Origin: Hyphomicrobiales bacterium
GTDB lineage: Bacteria; Pseudomonadota; Alphaproteobacteria; Rhizobiales; Beijerinckiaceae
Assembly (NCBI GenBank): GCA_900299065.1
Contig: OMIJ01000229.1
Span: forward strand, 1 to 7,554
Direction of reading: 5' to 3'
DNA: 7,554 bases
How positions within the stretch are numbered: position 1 is the first letter of the stretch; every line of letters starts with the position of its first letter. The notes under the pieces are model-generated. The model saw only the letters and a program-made list of their open reading frames with translations. It made no database searches and was not told the origin of the DNA. The position numbers were made by a program, and so were the translations under genes. Positions 6,501 through 7,554 of this stretch are shown here, one piece after another.

Positions 6501-7296
6501 CGCCAGGCAATTATTTGATGATGCGCAAATGATGCTCACGCGCATTGTCGATGAGCATTGGTTCCAGCCTCGGGCTGTCATCGGTTTTTGGCCTGCCAAT
6601 GCAGTTGATGATGATATTCAACTTTATACGGGCGAGTCTCGTCAGGAGACTATGGCAGTCTTCCATACATTGCGTCAGCAATTGCTCAAGCGTGACGGCC
6701 GCCCCAATCTGGCTCTGGCTGATTTCATTGCCCCTAAACATAGCCATAAGGCGGATTATATTGGTGGGTTTGTCGTTACCGCGGGAGCCAGCGAAGCAAA
6801 AATTGCCGCGCGTTTTGCCAAGGCCAATGATGATTATGGCTCGATCATGGTGAAGGCACTGGCAGACCGGATTGCCGAAGCCTTTGCCGAGCGCATGCAT
6901 GAGCGTGTGCGGCGTGAGTTCTGGGCCTATGCGCCGCATAAGCAGCTCAGCAATGAAGAGCGTATTGCCGAAGCTTATGCCGGCATCAGGCCCGCGCCAG
7001 GCTATCCGGCGCAGCCTGATCATACAGAGAAAGCAACATTGTTTAACCTGCTGGCCGCCGAGCGTCGGGCGGGGGTCAAGCTGACAGAATCCTATGCCAT
7101 GTGGCCGGGCTCATCGGTTGCGGGGCTTTATCTCTCTCATCCTGAAGCGCATTATTTTGGTGTTGCCAAGATCGAGCGGGATCAGGTGGAGGATTATGCT
7201 TTGCGCAAGGGCATGGATATAGGTGAGGTTGAGCGCTGGCTCGGGCCCATCCTGAATTATGATCCGGCGCATTATCGGCTTGATGCGGCCCAATAG
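3550..7296 (+). CDS. metH: Cobalamin-dependent methionine synthase MetH, full length
   Basis: MetH transfers the methyl group of 5-methyl-THF via cobalamin to homocysteine, giving methionine and THF. The 1248-aa protein has all four modules. The homocysteine domain (about 15-345) carries zinc ligands C254 (GFNCALG) and C317/C318 (GGCCGTTPDH). The pterin domain starts near 365 (NVGERTNVTGSARF). The cap and cobalamin domain has the axial histidine H769 in DVHDIGKN and the SGLI loop. The reactivation domain has R1147 in RPAPGY plus PDHTEK and ends YFGVAKIERDQVEDYALRKGM. Numbers run 7-13 above the E. coli enzyme (1227 aa). ATG 3550 is chosen because AAGGGGG (3538-3544) lies five bases upstream; it lies inside the end of metF, so the two are coupled. 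The reactivation domain implies SAM- and flavodoxin-type repair of oxidised cobalamin. I see nothing truncated or missing. Confidence 0.98.
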   Translation: MSSNKIANGAEVRATLQKLARERVLLLDGAMGTMIQDLKHNEEMYRGTRFKDWHKDQRGNNDVLVLSQPDIVREIHLKYFLAGADICETNTFSSTSIAQADYGLEALARELNLEGARLARQAADLAQKQDGRRRFVAGALGPTNRTASISPNVNDPGFRAVTFDDLRIAYTEASRGLIEGGADLLLIETIFDTLNAKAAYAGIADSFAALGVELPIMLSGTITDLSGRTLSGQTPAAFWNSLRHTNPISVGFNCALGAREMRAHIADLSRIADTLICAYPNAGLPNEFGLYDESPDYMAALMGEFADAGLVNIIGGCCGTTPDHISALAERVRSVGPRKIPKIEPMLRLAGLEPFTLSKDIRFVNVGERTNVTGSARFRKLITNGDYTAALDVARDQVINGAQIIDINMDEGLLDSEKAMVSFVNLIAAEPDIARVPIMVDSSKFYVIEAGLKCIQGKSVVNSISLKEGEAKFIEEARIVRRYGAAVVVMAFDEQGQADTFARKVEICSRAYEILTKQIGFPPEDIIFDPNIFAVATGIEEHNNYGVDFIKAAQEIRRLMPLAHISGGVSNLSFSFRGNEPVREAMHSVFLYHAIRSGMDMGIVNAGQLSVYEKIDPNLRAACEAVVLNQAPDATEKLLAIADQFKGQLGEVKGKDLAWREQDVAKRLEYALVNGVADFVEADVEEARLQSARPLDVIEGPLMAGMNVVGDLFGAGKMFLPQVVKSARVMKQAVAKLMPYMEEEKARLGGAGRSSAGKILMATVKGDVHDIGKNIVGVVLACNNYEVIDLGVMVPAKKILDAAREHNVDVIGLSGLITPSLDEMSFVASELEREGFTLPLLIGGATTSRVHTAVKIHPNYNKGQAVYVTDASRAVSVVSSLLSPDARTGYVEQIRGEYQKVAEAHQRAELDKQRVPLQKARANGLNLDWANYQPPKPLFTGTRTFGTYDVAELIPYIDWTPFFQTWELKGRYPAILDDAKQGAAARQLFDDAQMMLTRIVDEHWFQPRAVIGFWPANAVDDDIQLYTGESRQETMAVFHTLRQQLLKRDGRPNLALADFIAPKHSHKADYIGGFVVTAGASEAKIAARFAKANDDYGSIMVKALADRIAEAFAERMHERVRREFWAYAPHKQLSNEERIAEAYAGIRPAPGYPAQPDHTEKATLFNLLAAERRAGVKLTESYAMWPGSSVAGLYLSHPEAHYFGVAKIERDQVEDYALRKGMDIGEVERWLGPILNYDPAHYRLDAAQ

Positions 7297-7306
7297 GTTA
7301 ATCTAT
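7293..7306. other. Small shared palindrome spanning both convergent stop codons
   Basis: ATAGGTTAATCTAT is symmetric at 12 of 14 positions and forms a five-pair stem (one G-U) with loop TTAA on the plus-strand RNA. It contains the TAG of metH (7294-7296) and the TAG of the convergent gene (7305-7303). No T-tract follows on either side, so it is too weak to call a terminator with confidence. Confidence 0.3.
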
Positions 7307-7489
7307 GTCTTATGTTGAGGCTCGATGATCAAGCGATAGAGATGCCAGGTCGAATGGCCGATCAGTGGCAGGGTCAGAAGAAGTGACATGAGTCCCGTCA
7401 CTAATGATGTGGCGAGAAACAGGCCGATCAGAAAGGCCCAGGAGAGCATTTGTAGGCGATTGACTTTCACCGCCTGAACGCTGGCGATC
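7303..7489 (-). CDS. C-terminal fragment of a DUF2189-family integral membrane protein
   Basis: Sixty-one genuine codons remain, from ATC (7488-7486) to TAG (7305-7303). The start lies beyond the contig end. The fragment reads IASVQAVKVNR, then a hydrophobic stretch MLSWAFLIGLFLATS, a second apolar run through LMSLLLTLPLIG, and finally GHSTWHLYRLII with a short polar tail. The P-L-x-GH-x-TWHxYR ending is characteristic of DUF2189 (COG5473) membrane proteins, usually around 250-270 aa, whose function is unknown. The two hydrophobic stretches are likely the last transmembrane helices. It is convergent with metH, six bases separating the two stop codons. Family assignment rests on the C-terminal motif alone. 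Confidence 0.8.
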
Positions 7490-7554
7490 CTGTCTCGTAT
7501 ACACATCTGACGCTGCCGACGATACTCCTTGTGTAGATCTCGGTGGTCGCCGTA
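7490..7554. other. Illumina Nextera adapter contamination at the contig end (not genomic)
   Basis: Positions 7490-7508 match the 19-base Tn5 mosaic end CTGTCTCTTATACACATCT with one mismatch (G for T at 7497). Positions 7509-7522 are GACGCTGCCGACGA, the read-2 side of the Nextera adapter. Positions 7523-7530, TACTCCTT, are an eight-base index (reverse complement AAGGAGTA, which I recall as Nextera index 507). Positions 7531-7554 start GTGTAGATCTCGGTGG and continue as the i5 primer segment. The order is exactly that of a read-through adapter. Nothing here should be annotated as biology. Confidence 0.98.

Noticed and set aside
6511..7023. 170-codon minus-strand open frame inside metH
   Set aside because: It lies wholly opposite the conserved reactivation domain of metH and shows no family resemblance; it is a shadow of a long gene.
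7310..7504. 64-codon minus-strand open frame at the right end
   Set aside because: It begins inside the adapter and runs in a different frame from the recognisable DUF2189 C-terminus.

Overview
The window looks like chromosomal DNA from an alphaproteobacterium, probably of the Hyphomicrobiales (rhizobial) type. This is an inference from gene content and protein wording: a MraZ/RsmH division-cluster start, an ArsR-type regulator fused to a methyltransferase placed directly ahead of metF and metH, and a DUF2189 membrane protein. GC content is moderate. I see no mobile element, tRNA, rRNA or CRISPR array. Nearly all of the window is core-genome coding sequence.

Left block (1-1165, minus strand): the first two genes of the dcw division and cell-wall cluster. 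mraZ (677-1165) is followed by rsmH (680 running off the left edge), with an ATGA overlap between them. Middle block (1166-1644): a 479-base divergent intergenic region. It holds a ladder of TGGG repeats at an exact 10-base period (probable MraZ boxes) with a candidate mraZ promoter inside it, two candidate rightward promoters, a long imperfect hairpin at 1554-1603, and an 18-bp near-perfect palindrome (1608-1625) just upstream of the next gene.

Right block (1645-7296, plus strand): a tightly overlapping three-gene operon. First is an ArsR-HTH plus SAM-methyltransferase fusion regulator (1645-2649), then metF (2649-3563), then full-length cobalamin-dependent metH (3550-7296). MetF makes 5-methyl-THF and MetH uses it to methylate homocysteine to methionine. 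The first gene probably senses the SAM/SAH state and represses the operon and itself through the palindrome, as described for SahR-type regulators. That role is inferred.

Right end: the C-terminal 61 codons of a DUF2189-type membrane protein lie on the minus strand, convergent with metH. The genome sequence stops at about 7489. Bases 7490-7554 are Illumina Nextera adapter (mosaic end, read-2 adapter, 8-base index, i5 primer segment), so the window end is a contaminated contig end. No undescribed multi-gene system is visible. The points most worth following are the methionine regulator with its operator, the unexplained hairpin beside it, the MraZ-box ladder, and the adapter artefact.
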